DNA of 64,000 nt, taken from Psococerastis gibbosa. Its lineage: Eukaryota; Arthropoda; Insecta; Psocodea; Psocidae. Below the pieces are notes generated by a model. The model ran no database searches. It worked only from the letters and a program-made list of their open reading frames with translations, and had not been told where the DNA came from. The position numbers and the translations under genes were made by a program. Positions 18,565 to 29,909 of this stretch are shown piece after piece. Numbering within the stretch: position 1 is the stretch's first letter; every line of letters starts with the position of its first letter. The stretch spans positions 40,812,510-40,876,509 of the forward strand of contig OZ020489.1 of the NCBI GenBank assembly GCA_963971405.1, written 5' to 3'.

Positions 18565-18825
18565 ATCTGGCGTACGTTGAACCGCCTCCGGACCGGAACC
18601 GCACTCTCCAAGACCACCGCTGCCAAGTGGGGATTGGGTGCCGCTGAGGATGTCCGATGTGACTGCGGGGATTATGAGGATACCGCCCACCTGCTGCTGG
18701 TCTGCCCACTACTGTCATCTGGTTCCTGCATGATTGACGACCTGCATGAAGCAAACGACAAAGCAAGTCCAAGCTGCTCGATTTTGGACAACCCATTAAC
18801 TGCGTGTCTCCCTGGGCACGCGAAG
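18565..18825 (+). mobile_element. LINE C-terminal fragment (Jockey/R1-like tail)
   Basis: The + frame reads LNRLRTGTALSKTTAAKWGL, then VRCDCGDYEDTAHLLLVCPL and DDLHEANDKA. This is the zinc-binding tail CxCG...T..H...CP common to Jockey/R1-type LINEs. The upstream frame is broken and no RT domain adjoins. Confidence 0.75.
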
Positions 18826-18925
18826 TAAGTGAGCAGGTCCAACATACCAGGCCCGTAGGTCAAACCATCCAGAGTCGTACCACTGCCATCAGCGTACACT
18901 TCATGCCAATATGGATATTACATTT

Positions 18926-19770
18926 TTGCTTTCCAATTTATACGTAGTATAAGGAAAGCTTTGTGATGTTCGAAATTTCCGATTCCGAGATTTCAACGGA
19001 ATTACACGTTTTGAGGTCCCAGGAACCCAAAAAATTGGTTTTTACGAAATGTCTGTCTGTTCATCTATTTCCGGGCAAACTACTCGGCCGATTTTGATGA
19101 AATTTTGCATGTAGGTTCACAAAAATCATGCCTCGGGACCATGTTATTTTTATTTTGGGCTAACTCAATTTGGGGGGGGGGTTTATTCTCAAAAAACGCC
19201 TTAAAAAAAGTATTTCTCAAAAACAGCTCCGGCGATTTCTTTAAAATTCACATATATTCTAGTCGTTATTAATGTTAACAAAGTGCGGGGGGTAGCTTGC
19301 CCCTTGATAGTTTGCTTCTGGGGGTAAAAGAATAAAAATAACTAAATTTTCATGAAAAATGACTAAAAAATAAAATTTCTGCGAAACCTTTCTATCGATG
19401 ATTTCTACCTTCAGGCATGTTTTAGATGTTAAATTGAGTAACGAAACCGGACAGGTTGCTTTTCCAAAAACAATTTGGTTTGTGCAAAAAAAATGCTTTT
19501 GAAAAAATGAAAATTCACGCTCAAATGCATTGCGTGCCCTGCCATTATTGCTGTGTGGTAATGTAATGTCTGACCTATCTAGAATATACTTCACCTCTAG
19601 TAACCTCAGGTGGACAAACCCCCCTCCCCCGGGGTCTCCAAAATTTAACTATAGGAAAATTATTTATCATGAAAGTACTACTTTATCTTTATCTTTATCT
19701 ACTAATAATTAATAATTATCAATTATTGATAAATTGGAAAGCATGTTCGAGTAAACTCGGACCGGTTCTT
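18926..19770 (+). mobile_element. RepX, nearly full-length copy
   Basis: Starts TTGCTTTCCAATTTATACG, and a short hairpin GCTTTCC...GGAAAGC lies at the start. It runs through GTCTGTCTGTTCATC, CGGGCAAACTACTCGGCCGA and TTGCCCCTTGATAGTTTGC, and ends ATAAATTGGAAAGCATGTTC then GAGTAAACTCGGACCGGTTC. The extreme ends share a 14 bp inverted repeat (GCTTTCCAATTTAT). No open frame of note. Class unknown. Confidence 0.85.
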
Positions 19771-20653
19771 CATAAAATATATTTATACTACAGCTGCACG
19801 AAGAAGCATAGAGAATCATGGTCCTCGTCTCCATGAGGTACTGTACTATGAATCCGATAAATCCAGTGTGGGATTAAAACGAACTCAATAGGTCAGTATA
19901 GCACATCCAATTAAAATTCACAAGTTAAATCCTCCAGCCTTTTGTACCCTTAACCACAGTTTAAATGACCCCTTCATCATGATCGAACTTCATCTTCATT
20001 AGCCTGGCATTCATCAGTACATATACATGCAACCTAAGTCGACATAGTACCCCCTGCATTTCCATATAGGTCAATCTCTTAATTAACGAGTAATTCGTTT
20101 TGATGATGATGATGATAGAAGTGGCAATTACAATGGTAGAATTCTCAGTGCTTTAAGCTTGGAAAATTGGTTGGTGGATGCAGTGGCCGGGGGTTGGGGT
20201 GGTTTTCTTAAATTGAAAATCTGGTTGACTGGTTTATTTCACGTATAGTGACTTTTTTATGGATTGACATATGACGTGAATTTTATATTTGTGAATGGAT
20301 GCTCTCTCGGGGAGTGGTTTTTCGTTTTATATGCAGAGTAATGGGTAAATTGTTATTTCTGTTTTTTTTTTTTTTTTATTGTTATTACTGCAGCGGGATT
20401 TACGGTAGCTGGATATTCTTTGAGCAAGTATCGAATCGTTGATAAGGTGTAAACGTGCTGGTGGGTTCTTTATGTAGATTATAACAGTTCTTGCTAAAAC
20501 TTGCAGTAAATGAGCCAAATCTTTAATTACTTGCTTTGTTAATTAAATAAAAAAATAAAAAGGCAAAAAAAAACTACGAATTTTGGCTAGCCAATTTTCT
20601 ACGTAGCATGTCCTCTTAAAACCAGATCCATTTTGGGGTCGCTGCCGTCCGAG
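19771..20653. other. No gene seen
   Basis: A piece at about 20417-20520 is shared with 2180-2280 (GATAAGGTGTAAACGTGCTG). There is a T run at about 20362-20377 and a (GAT)n tract at 20102. Nothing else is recognised. Confidence 0.5.
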
Positions 20654-21122
20654 CATGGCGATATTAATACCGGGGTTAATATAATACCATGTCACGTGAT
20701 GGTGTTACTTCAATAGTTAAAAATAAATGAACAGTAAATTTCAGAATTTTTTAAATTGTGATAATGGCCATACTGAATACCTGAACTGACGCGACGCAGC
20801 AAATATAAATAGCAAATAGAAACAAACATTAAAATGAACAAGTTTTAATTTTAAAATATAATATACATTATTAAGAATTATAAATAATTTGTCTACATCT
20901 GAGAGAGAAGAAATTAAAAAACTGACCAAAAATATAACAGAAGATCATTCAATTGTTTAAATAGACACAATTTGAATTTTCCGCGCATAACACTCTTGCG
21001 ACAACCAACATCAAAAATTAAAAAAAAAAAAATCAGTTTTACTGTTAATTTATTGTAAAAAATTGAATTAATACCATCACGTAACATGGTATTATATTAA
21101 CCCCGGTATTAAAATTGCCATG
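20654..21122. mobile_element. Inverted-repeat element (MITE candidate, family J), copy 1
   Basis: The left arm CATGGCGATATTAATACCGG through GTTAATATAATACCATGTCA and the right arm ending GGTATTATATTAACCCCGGT then ATT...GCCATG form TIRs of about 50 bp with few mismatches. The 370 bp AT-rich centre has no gene. A diverged relative lies at 44930-45060. Confidence 0.85.
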
Positions 21123-22462
21123 ATCGTGCTGCTGGTGGGATATGGTCTTGTTAGTTTTTCGAACCTATTCCAAAAATTAATGTAGCCTTTGAGCTCATAT
21201 ATTCTATCAAAGGAGAAAAGTTGACAGAAAAGGAGCAAGTGCTAGCTTTCCCCCTTCAGCGGTGCTGAAAGCATTGCTAAGGAGCTTTGAAATAGTAATG
21301 AGCATAAGAGTAGAAGCTTGTCGACCACAAAGAGTAGAGGAGCAGGTCAGATGCGAGACATCTGCTTTCTAAGAGTGTCTAACCACAACTGTCCACTCTC
21401 TTCTCTGATGAGTCTCAACCGCAAATTCACTCTACCCGGCCCTTTTACTTTGCCAGACGAAAGGGGTGGTTGTTAAGTTCTTAAGTGCACTTTATGCAGG
21501 CTTCATTAATTCTGTCAGTGGGCTGAGATGGTTAGGAGGGCAGTAAAGGAAATAAGATTTTGTAAAGGAAGTGCTCTTTAAAAACTGCGACCAATTGGTG
21601 GTACTGGAGGCTACATGTCACCTATTGAAATGCAGGGGAGCATTTGTTTTACTCTCATTTTTCGGGCTTTATAATCTATATTTCTTAGAAATTTGACTTC
21701 GTACAAAAAACGCGGAGTAGGGTTTCATATTTCCTCTGACTGTTGTTCTGTTGGTGTTATAGTTTTCATTATTAGATTTAGATTACTACTGTGATTACTT
21801 CAGTGAAAATAACGTGCTTGGGGCGGCAGGGGGGGGGGGAGTGAAGAGAAGTGTATAATGACTCTGCCCCCCCCCCTTTTGTTCATTACCTACGCGAGCT
21901 TCCCATGTAACCCTTTCAACTCCTATTATTCAATAGCCTCATTGTGTCTGTTCATTGTGATTATATCTTTCACTTATAACACAGAAGCAGGATTTTAATT
22001 TAATATGCTGTTTTTTTTATTTATTTATCCGGGTGATGCTGTGAGAAACCTTTGGTTTTTGTAAAAGTCCTCGTAGCGAGCTTGGCTAAAAAAATGTTCG
22101 TTTCGTTCTCCTTATTGACAGATTCGAGCCCAGTATCTCCAGGGTCCTAGTCCAGCTGTCTGCCTGCTGGACTACTTTGGGGTGGTTTGCGCTTCACCAC
22201 GTTCCATGCAGATGTGACTGGTACGTAATGAGACACTTGTCCGCGAACATGACAGATGAGGGGCTGTTGGGGATGCATAATTAAGGGCAGACGGTCCCTC
22301 CCTATTACTGCATACTCTGCCGGCCCTTAAGTGTCCTCGTCAGCGTGATCCAAATTACTGCATCGTGCTGTAAGGTAAATATAGATGTGAAGTTGGGTAA
22401 AATTGTCCAACAGGAAGTCTGAATACCGGTAGTTACTCGTTAGTGTGTTAGTAGTCAGAATG
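21123..22462. other. No gene recognised
   Basis: About 1.3 kb of unassigned sequence with G and C homopolymers near 21829-21840 and 21868-21877. No splice-framed coding exon or catalogued repeat was found. Confidence 0.45.
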
Positions 22463-22735
22463 GCGTAGAAGTAGTCAGAATGGCGTAGAGGTAACGACTC
22501 GGACTATCATCCAGAAGGTGACTGGTTCGAGTCCCACCCGAATGCCAAAATTTTCTAGTGGTACAATTATTTATCTTCTGACTACCATGCTTCGGAGGGC
22601 ATGTAAAGCCGGCGGTCCCGGCAGTCTTCCCTGACTGTCGATAGGTTAAACAGGAGGCTGTTGATGCAACCTGAAAACTCCTGTACCACGGGTAGTACCA
22701 CCCCGACACGAATTTACTTACTTTTTACTTTTACG
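22463..22735 (+). mobile_element. tRNA-derived SINE-C
   Basis: The head has A box TGGCGTAGAGG and a perfect B box GGTTCGAGTCC, then a body related to SINE-A only in CATGCTTCGGAGGGCATGTA. It continues with its own TTAAACAGGAGGCTGTTGAT and ends in a (TTACTTTT)n-like tail. The first 20 bp (AGTAGTCAGAATGGCGTAGA) are duplicated just before it. Confidence 0.75.
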
Positions 22736-23007
22736 TTAGTGTGTTGTGACGCCTGCATAAAGGGACTGCTGTAACTGACTTAAGAGAAGGCTGCTTGTAT
22801 GAACTTATGCATAATAATATTTTTTTGTCAACTTGAAATTATTAATGAACTGGATGGTAATAATTATTAAAAATGTATGCGGAGATTACGGGACTAGCGA
22901 AGTGGAAAGTTTTCGGGTGTGCAAATCAAAAATTACATGAAATATTGATGGCAGACCCCGTTGTCTTTGTGTCACGTTATACAATAGTAAAGTTGTGGAT
23001 GTGGTTT

Positions 23008-23216
23008 AAAAAAAAAAATTGACTTTTTTGTTCTATTACTAAGCCAACCGAGTGGAGTTAGGGCTATAAAGCCCTCTCTTACTCTCACCTAGGAAGGCCC
23101 GGGGGCCGCCTGCTTTACATGCCCTCCGAAGCATGGCCAGAAAATGTAGCAAGTGTGTGACTCGAACCAATAACCTTTCGGGTGAAAGTTGGAGTCTGTA
23201 CCACAGCTCTACATGT
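23008..23216 (-). mobile_element. tRNA-derived SINE-A, copy 3
   Basis: Reverse strand: ACATGTAGAGCTGTGGTACA (damaged A box), a B-box region GGTTCGAGTCACA, GCTTCGGAGGGCATGTAAAG and the GGGCTTTATAGCCCTAACTC stem. Nearly full length. Confidence 0.85.
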
Positions 23217-23251
23217 TCTGACTTGTACTTACTCTTTACTTTTCCTCGCTT

Positions 23252-23415
23252 TTGTCCCTAGCTGGGATCAGCGATACGGCAGGTTCCCTTCCACTCCTTG
23301 CGGTTCTGTGCTTCGGCTGCAGTTGCTCCTACAATACTGAGGTCTTGCCGGACTTTCGCTTCTACTGTTAGCCTGGGCCGTCCACGTCTTCTTCTTCTTC
23401 CGTCAGCTTTGATAT
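23252..23415 (-). mobile_element. LINE C-terminal tail fragment
   Basis: The reverse strand reads RRRRRGRPRLTVEAKVRQDL, then AEAQNRKEWKGTCRIADPS and a stop at 23258-23260. This is a LINE ORF2 terminus; the rest of the element is absent. Confidence 0.7.
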
Positions 23416-23789
23416 GTTTTACCCGATTGATTAAATCATTTGGCTGCCTTCTTTCGACATGGCCCCACCATGGCAGTCTTCATTCTCGGGCTTTATCGAC
23501 TACGCCAGCTGTCTTCATTTCTGCTCTTATTTCGGTGTTCCAGCGCATATCACTTAGTGTCAAGCCTAGAGACTCAGTTTTTTTTCTTATTTATATATTT
23601 TTTTTACTTGTGCACTTGCCCCTGCTGATTATTTCAACCACTTTGTTTCCCAAGTAGTTTTTTTCCTTAATGAGGATCTTGCCGGATTTCGACCCCTTTT
23701 CAGGTTGCATTGTTCCTAGCTCATGCAGCCGAACTAATTACTATTTTGTGTCGCTATGGTATGTCTTAGTTGCTGGGAGGTAATATTTC

Positions 23790-24000
23790 TAACATGTTTC
23801 CACCTTGCTTGTTCAAGTTACAGCCGGCAGGCTGGTTGGCAGCAACATGTGGCATCGATGTCTCCATTCCCCTCGATCCTGGCACGCCCTCTCCAGCTCC
23901 ACGTACGTACTGGCCCCCTACATCCTCCATCACTAGCTGCAAATATTCTTTTCTCGGTCGCCCAGATCGGTTGACGCCTTCCATGGTTCCTTCCATATGG
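23790..24000 (-). mobile_element. LINE C-terminal tail fragment
   Basis: The reverse strand reads MEGTMEGVNRSGRPRKEYLQ, then LVMEDVG and later AANQPAG. This corresponds to the family pattern GKRSRGRPRxxY...I..DVG...AANQS. It is a different LINE lineage from 23252-23415. Confidence 0.65.
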
Positions 24001-24049
24001 TATGCAAACGGCGTGAATTTCTCCCGTACCTCCGGGGTCCAAAACTACA

Positions 24050-26250
24050 TTAGACTCAAAGCTGTCATAATGTTTTAGATTTTTTGGCGACAGCTTTCTG
24101 TTACCAAAAAGAATAAAAATTCTGGGTGGGGCAAATTAAGGCAGGTGGGAGGCGGGAGGGGGGGGGATGAGATCTAATTTGACCCGCTTCTACTGATTAC
24201 ATTGCGGGCGCGGGCAAAGTAACCCCTGCAGCCCCCCCCCCCTGGGAGCGCCCCTCTTTCCGGTCATCATCCTTTAATCATACCCCCGGGCTATTGCTTT
24301 CGCGCCCGCTGAAGGCTCCGGCTCAAATCAGGCAGCTCTCGGCTATTTGATTGCCTAATTTTAGAGGTGCTTAATTTTGTTGAAGGTTTATTGCGTGTCC
24401 CATGGTGAGGGCAATCAGTTGAATTTATAAAAATGTCGGTTTGCTTTTGTAGCGACTAGAAGCCAAGGGGTGCAAGTGAAATTTTTTGCGTTTTGGAGTT
24501 AAGTGCACCATGCTGTTACTCCAGCTGCTGTTTATCCTAGAAACCAACAGGAACCATCGGTATCTGTCATTTTGACAATGCTAGAATTCATGTGCATTTT
24601 CAATTGAGTTACAAACTTTTACCTCAGCTATCTCGAATGTTTGATTAGCTGCCCCTAAAATGTAAGTTCTGTTGCAAGTAAGTAATTTCGTTATAATTTA
24701 ATCGATACTAAATGAGTTAATTCTATGTTTACCCCTCCCGAAAAATGGGCTGGATCCGTCCCTGAGACGACCAAAAGATACAGCCACTAAGTTTAAGGGT
24801 AGGTTATCTCACTATAAGCTTTTGAGGTACCCTCCCCCTACACTTAATGGATGGCTGGATAAGTTTCGTTGGTCGAAAAGTCCCTTACTTATAGATTAAT
24901 GATACATACATACGTGTACATATGTCGTGTATTATCACAGTTTGTATATTTTAAAACCTCTTTAAAGAACATTTTGGCCAGTAGGGGCCCTGGAACGAGA
25001 AATTAATTAATTTCCGCTCACGTTATGTTGCTTTTACGAAATTTGGAAACATTCCCCGCTTAACCTCGAGAAAAAGTTACGAAACACCCCTAATGAAGTT
25101 TTCACTTTTTCACTGTTGAACAAAATCATCTAAAACAGACTATGCCTCGGAAAATGGGCATTTACTGGTAACACGGAGAAGGGGAATTAAAAGGAAATGA
25201 ATAATATCTGTATTTAAATGAGGAAATGCTAAATACCTGTGCCTTGTGCTTATTGCATAGCCGACTTGATTATTACACTTTTAATTTCATAGCCGTAGCA
25301 CCGGCTAATTCTTTTTCCGTGTAATTTTTCATTGCGTTTTTATTAAATTTGAATGATGTGTCCTGCGCAGTTGGGGCTTAAACATTTGCCGTAGAAATTC
25401 CGACAAGACTTACAATATACAATAGAACCCTGGGACATTAAAGGTGGACCACCTTGCATTTTAACAGTGTTATTTTTTTGACATTTTTTTTCATTAAGTT
25501 CTGATTTAATTAGAAAAAAAAACAAAATAAATGGGTGGATAGAGCCATTATTCCTCTATAAAGTTTCAAAAATAAATACTAAACTATGTGCCAATACCAT
25601 CTTTAAAATGGCGTGTGAAGAGAACACGATGGGGATAATGTACGGTAGTTGCACCGCTTGCAAGAGCTGTAAAAGTCCGTAATTCTTTCTTTTTATACTC
25701 AGTTCATTCTTAGAACAACTCCTCGATCTTTCTACAAGAGGGATATACAAAATTATACATAAAAAAAATAGTTCCAATACAATTACAAAAGGGTTGAAGA
25801 CGGATTTATCTTCACGTGAGAGGATCATCTTCCTGAAGAAATATGGTATGTCTCAATATAGGAACGCAGTTTCTGAAATTCTATAAAGTAATGATGCCTA
25901 TAACTACCCATATATATATAGTTTTTTTCTGATTAAATCAAAAAATCAAAATCATAAAAAAAAAATTCAAAAAAATTAACACTGTTAAAATACTAGGTCT
26001 TCAATGTCCCAGGGTTGTACTTATTTAGGGATAAACTATAGTCCAGTAGGTATCCGTATACAGAATGAATGCCATAATGTGGCAAGGCAGGCCATGGAAC
26101 CGATGAAATGAAAAAAAAAGTCTTTATATTAGGCGAGCTTTAGCCGCGAAGGGCTACTCTAGAAGCTGACATATTTTGGTTTACAATTAGTTATTTTACA
26201 AATTAATATACATAATATTTTTTCCTGCACTAAACATAAACAGTTTACGC
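24050..26250. other. No gene recognised
   Basis: About 2.2 kb, AT-rich apart from G/C runs at about 24160-24245. At 25340-25520 and 25990-26020, words such as ACACTGTTAAAAT and CCxGGGxxATTGxA recur in opposite orientation, so a degenerate inverted repeat may span 25400-26030. No coding exon seen. Confidence 0.4.
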
Positions 26251-26252
26251 AG

Positions 26253-26404
26253 TACATGTAGAGTAGCGGTACGGGCGCCAACTTTCACCCGATAGGTTGC
26301 TGGTTCGAGTCCTCATTTTGTTGCCATGCATCGGAGGGCATGTTAATAAGTACGTTGCCCCGGGCATTCCAAGTTGAGTGTAAAAGAGGGCCTTTATAGT
26401 AGGG
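26253..26404 (+). mobile_element. tRNA-derived SINE-A, copy 4 (diverged)
   Basis: Head ACATGTAGAGTAGCGGTACG (A box TAGAGTAGCGG), perfect B box GGTTCGAGTCC, then GCATCGGAGGGCATGTTAAT and CAAGTTGAGTGTAAAAGAGG. It is cut at GCCTTTATAG by the start of the next repeat. Confidence 0.8.
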
Positions 26405-27545
26405 GAGCCCAAGTGGGGATTTCGGGATTTACTCGAGCGCGTCAGATTAAGGTATGGTAAGTTCATTACATGCTAAGTAGTGTATATTTCACTAATCTGA
26501 CAATTTGAGTGTGACCTAAAGAAACGGGTGGACTTTAAGCCTGAGTGTTCAAAATGTTTTGTAAACAAGAAATTATCGTAATTTTTGGACGAAATTAATT
26601 AATTGCTCGTTTCACAGCCACAAAGATATAAAAGGGAGCAGATGAAAAAATCTTAAAAAATACGAGCTTTCTGTGAAAGCTGTCTATTTCCCTTACAGAT
26701 TTACAACTGTGCTACAAAATGGGTTCAAGGCTCTTTATCCAATTTTTTTAAGGTAATAATATTTCAGTTCAGAAAATATAAACTTCCTGCGATAACTTGG
26801 ATTTTTTATGTATTTTTTTATCTGTTCACTTTGTTATCTTTGTATCTGTGGAATGAGCAATAAATTATTTTCGTCAAAAAATCAGCAAAATTTCTTGTTT
26901 ACAAAACATTTTGAACACTCAGCCTTAAAGATGTGCAGCAGCGTGATGCCTATAGTTCTTACTGCGTCCCCACTTTGAGTTCAGTTGCCATGACGCTATG
27001 ATATTATTTACAGCGTATGTCCAACGTTTTGGCTAATTTGGTTATTTTTTATGTATTTTTAATAAAAGTTATAAGAATTTAAGTTTATAAATATTTGCTA
27101 TTTAATATTATTAATATGAATATAATATAATATTATGATTAATATATAACCTGAGCTTTTCAAATAATTAAGTTAAATGATTTTAAAAAATCGAAGAAAT
27201 TCTTTTTTCTTTTATTTGTCAGATTAGGCAGATCCCTCGAGATAATCGTCAGATTATTACACAGCACGTCTAGAATATATAGATGAACCATATATATATA
27301 TATATATATCACGTTAAGTAAGTAAGTAAGTAACCATATATATCAATATCTGACGCGCTCGAGTATGTCCACGCAACAGTTTTTTTTTACATTTTTGAAA
27401 ATCTATAACCGCTTACTCCACCGCTGAAGAGGTGTACATTATATAACATTTTTTTCTTTTTATCATCTAAGCTTTGCAACCCAGTAGGTCTCTATGACGC
27501 TCGAGTAAATCCCCATTTAGCATCACGGGCTCCCCTACTATTAGA
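26400..27545. repeat. Compound inverted-repeat region
   Basis: AGTAGGGGAGCCCAAGTGGG and GATTTACTCGAGCGCGTCAG at the left recur in reverse at about 27350 (CTGACGCGCTCGAGTATG) and 27495-27543 (GCTCGAGTAAATCCCCATTT, GGGCTCCCCTACTATTAG). An inner MITE lies at 26533-26930. TA and GTAA microsatellites are at 27292-27330. Borders of the outer element are not certain. Confidence 0.6.
26533..26930. mobile_element. MITE candidate with about 45 bp TIRs
   Basis: The left end CTTTAAGCCTGAGTGTTCAA then AATGTTTTGTAAACAAGAAA and the right end TTTCTTGTTTACAAAACATT then TTGAACACTCAGCCTTAAAG are inverted repeats. The 398 bp element has no gene. It sits inside the larger inverted-repeat region. Confidence 0.88.
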
Positions 27546-28021
27546 GCCTAGTAGTAGTATTTTGTAGTCGGGACCCAGGCCTCAATTTGGGCCCATACTG
27601 TAGGTCCCGCTTTTAGGCCTAACTCCGCTGTGATGTTGAGTAACATTTCTTCTTATTTTTATGAAATCTCACTGATATCTCTTGATCATTATTTCCTGTG
27701 ATTTTTTTTTTTGATAAAAAACCTGTATTGGGATATCCTTTTTAAATTAAATTTGAAAAAATCTGAGATCCCATATTCCGCCATCTTGAAATCCTTTTAA
27801 CGAAGGTAATGTAAGATGTATTATTATGTTTTTTTTTTTATACATAAAAAAGTACGCTTTCTTTCCATTTGCGGTGTACCTTCTTCTTTCTTTTTCCGTT
27901 AAATTCCGAGAAGCCAAATTGGAAATTGTAGCTTTAATTCATTGTAGTCTGTAGGAGCAGCAGCAGCAGCATTTCTCCGATTTCGGAGCGCTGCAGTAAT
28001 TAAGATGGATCGGCTTCAAGA

Positions 28022-28038
28022 GGGGGGGGGGGGGGGGG
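28022..28038 (+). repeat. Poly-G run of 17
   Basis: Homopolymer downstream of a (GCA)n tract (27958-27970). Confidence 0.9.
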
Positions 28039-28379
28039 TGAATGTTACGAGGAAGAAAATAAAAGGCAAAAGTTAGTTTTACTCCTCACTGCTTTAACTC
28101 AGATTAAGTTTAGCCCTTACGTGACTGTTAAATGCGGGTTGTTTTGAAGGGAAAATGAAATGCTGCTCGTATGGGACTGGAACGGACAATCTTTCGGAAG
28201 GGGGGGGGGGGTTAGTTTTTTCCACTACGCTATACATTTGTTAATCACCAGCTAGCCATACATTTGTTTGCTTTCCTATTTATACTTAGTACCTGCAAAG
28301 CTTTGTGATGGTCGAAATTTTCGATTTCTAGTTTTCGGTGGTTATACACGTTTTGAGGTCCCAAAATCCCCAAGAAAGA

Positions 28380-28480
28380 GGCGTTCCCGGGCCTTCCTAG
28401 TTGAGTGTAAGAGAGGGCTTTATAGCCCTAACTCCGCTAGGTTGCGCTTTGTAATAGAACACAAAGTAATTATTTTATTT
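28380..28480 (+). mobile_element. SINE-A 3' part nested in RepX
   Basis: CCCGGGCCTTCCTAGTTGAG, GGGCTTTATAGCCCTAACTC and GTAATAGAACACAAAGTAAT are present; the tRNA-like head is missing, which fits a 5'-truncated insertion. Confidence 0.8.
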
Positions 28481-28567
28481 AAAAAAAAGTGGTTTTTACG
28501 AAATTTCTATCTGTCCGTCTGTCTGTCTGTCAATTTGTGGGCATTATGGGTGGATTTTGATAAAGAG

Positions 28568-28725
28568 TTCACAAGTGAAACTGTTTCTGCTGAGCCTACG
28601 AGATTAAATATTCGAAGTCTACGCAGCTCCACTGAGATGTTGACGAAACGTTTGAAAGTATGCTTTCTGAATGGCCACGGCCTATCATCCCGGATTCTAC
28701 TGCTTCATCACGTAACGTAACGTAA
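28568..28725 (+). mobile_element. Penelope-like terminal block, copy 6, nested in RepX
   Basis: CTGCTGAGCCTACGAGATTA, AAGTCTACGCAGCTCCACTG, then ATGTTGACGAAACGTTTGAA and CGGCCTATCATCCCGGATTC. The 5' side of the hammerhead stem II is deleted (CTGAGATGTTGACGAAAC), so the ribozyme-like fold is lost. A (CGTAA)n tract ends it. Confidence 0.75.
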
Positions 28726-28794
28726 CGTAGGCCAACAAAAATCATCTCGGACCACTTTTTTTGACTGACCCCATACTTGGTTAAGTCGAGCTAA

Positions 28795-28905
28795 CACCTG
28801 TTACAATGTCAATGTCTGAGCATGCCTCAGCTTGCCCATTCGCACTTGTAGTCGATGTGGGTTGACATCGAGAAGTGGACCAGTTTGCTAATGGCATTCT
28901 GATAC
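28795..28905 (-). repeat. Family F repeat, reverse copy
   Basis: TGACATCGAGAAGTGGACCA then GTTTGCTAATGGC matches the reverse of the family (TTGGCAAACTGGTATACATC). Confidence 0.55.
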
Positions 28906-28911
28906 AATACT

Positions 28912-29706
28912 AAGAACCGGTCCGAGTTTACTCGAACATGCTTTCCAATTTATCAACATTAGTAGATAGAGAATATGAGTAATTTCATGGTAAATAATTT
29001 TCCAATGGTTAAATTTCCGATATCTCGGGGGGAGGGGGGGGGATGTCCACCTGACGTCACCTGAGGTCAGACAAACACATTAATTACCGCACAACAATAA
29101 TGGCAGGGCATGCAATGCATTTGAGCGCGAATTCTCTTTCATTTTTTCAAATAATAATTTTTTGTGCAAAACCAAATATTTTTTTGGGAAAGCAATCTAT
29201 CCGGTTTCGTTACTCAATTTAACACCTAAAACATGCCTGAAGGTAGAAATCATCGATAGAAAGGTTTAGCAGAAATGATTTTTTAGTCATTTTTCATTAA
29301 AATGTAGTTATTTTTATTTTTTTACCCCTAGAAGCAAACTATCAAGGGGCAAGCGACCCCCCGCATTTTGTCAACATTAATAACGACTACAATATATGAG
29401 AATTTAAAGGAAACCGTTGGAGCCGTTTTTGAGAAATACTTTTTTTAGACGTTTTTTTGGAGATTTTGAGAATAAAACCCCCCCAAATTGAGTTTTTTGT
29501 GAACCTACATGCCAAATTCCACTCAAATCCACCGAGTAGTTCGCCCGGAAATCGATGAACAGACAGACAGAGCGACAGACATTTCGGAAAAACCACTTTT
29601 TTGGGTTCCTGGTACCTCAAAACGTGTAAATCCGTTGAAATCTCGGAATCGAAAATTTCGACCATCACAAAGCTTTCCTTATACTACGTATAAATTGGAA
29701 AAGCAA
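28912..29706 (-). mobile_element. RepX, near full-length reverse copy
   Basis: It begins AAGAACCGGTCCGAGTTTAC and ends AAAGCTTTCCTTATACTACG then TATAAATTGGAAAAGCAA, the exact reverse arrangement of 18926-19770. A 93-residue reverse frame (29387-29668) is not conserved in other copies and is taken as chance. Confidence 0.88.
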
Positions 29707-29909
29707 TAATGACCGAAAACCGATGAGGTCGTTGGCAGGGCAACGTTCAATGGGCCACACTACATGTAGGCCTGCGAGGCCTGCGTCCATAATGAGGTCT
29801 ATAATAATAATGTATAATAATAATAGAACAATAACAATATATTTTGATCAACATTTAAATCAACATAAAGAACACAACTTATTTTTATTAACTCTCTTCT
29901 AACATTATA

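Larger units (their letters stand above)
28250..28790 (+). mobile_element. RepX copy carrying two nested insertions
   Basis: RepX starts TTGCTTTCCTATTTATACTT and is interrupted at about 28380 by a SINE-A piece. It resumes at about 28485 (GTGGTTTTTACGAAATTTCT, GTCTGTCTGTCTGTC) and is interrupted again at about 28568 by a PLE terminal block. It resumes at about 28725 with CAACAAAAATCATCTCGGAC. It stops by about 28790, where family F follows. Confidence 0.75.

Noticed and set aside
18153-18647. 164-residue + frame
   Set aside because: It overlaps the minisatellite and runs in a different frame from the LINE tail (LNRLRTG...CDCG) that explains the region.
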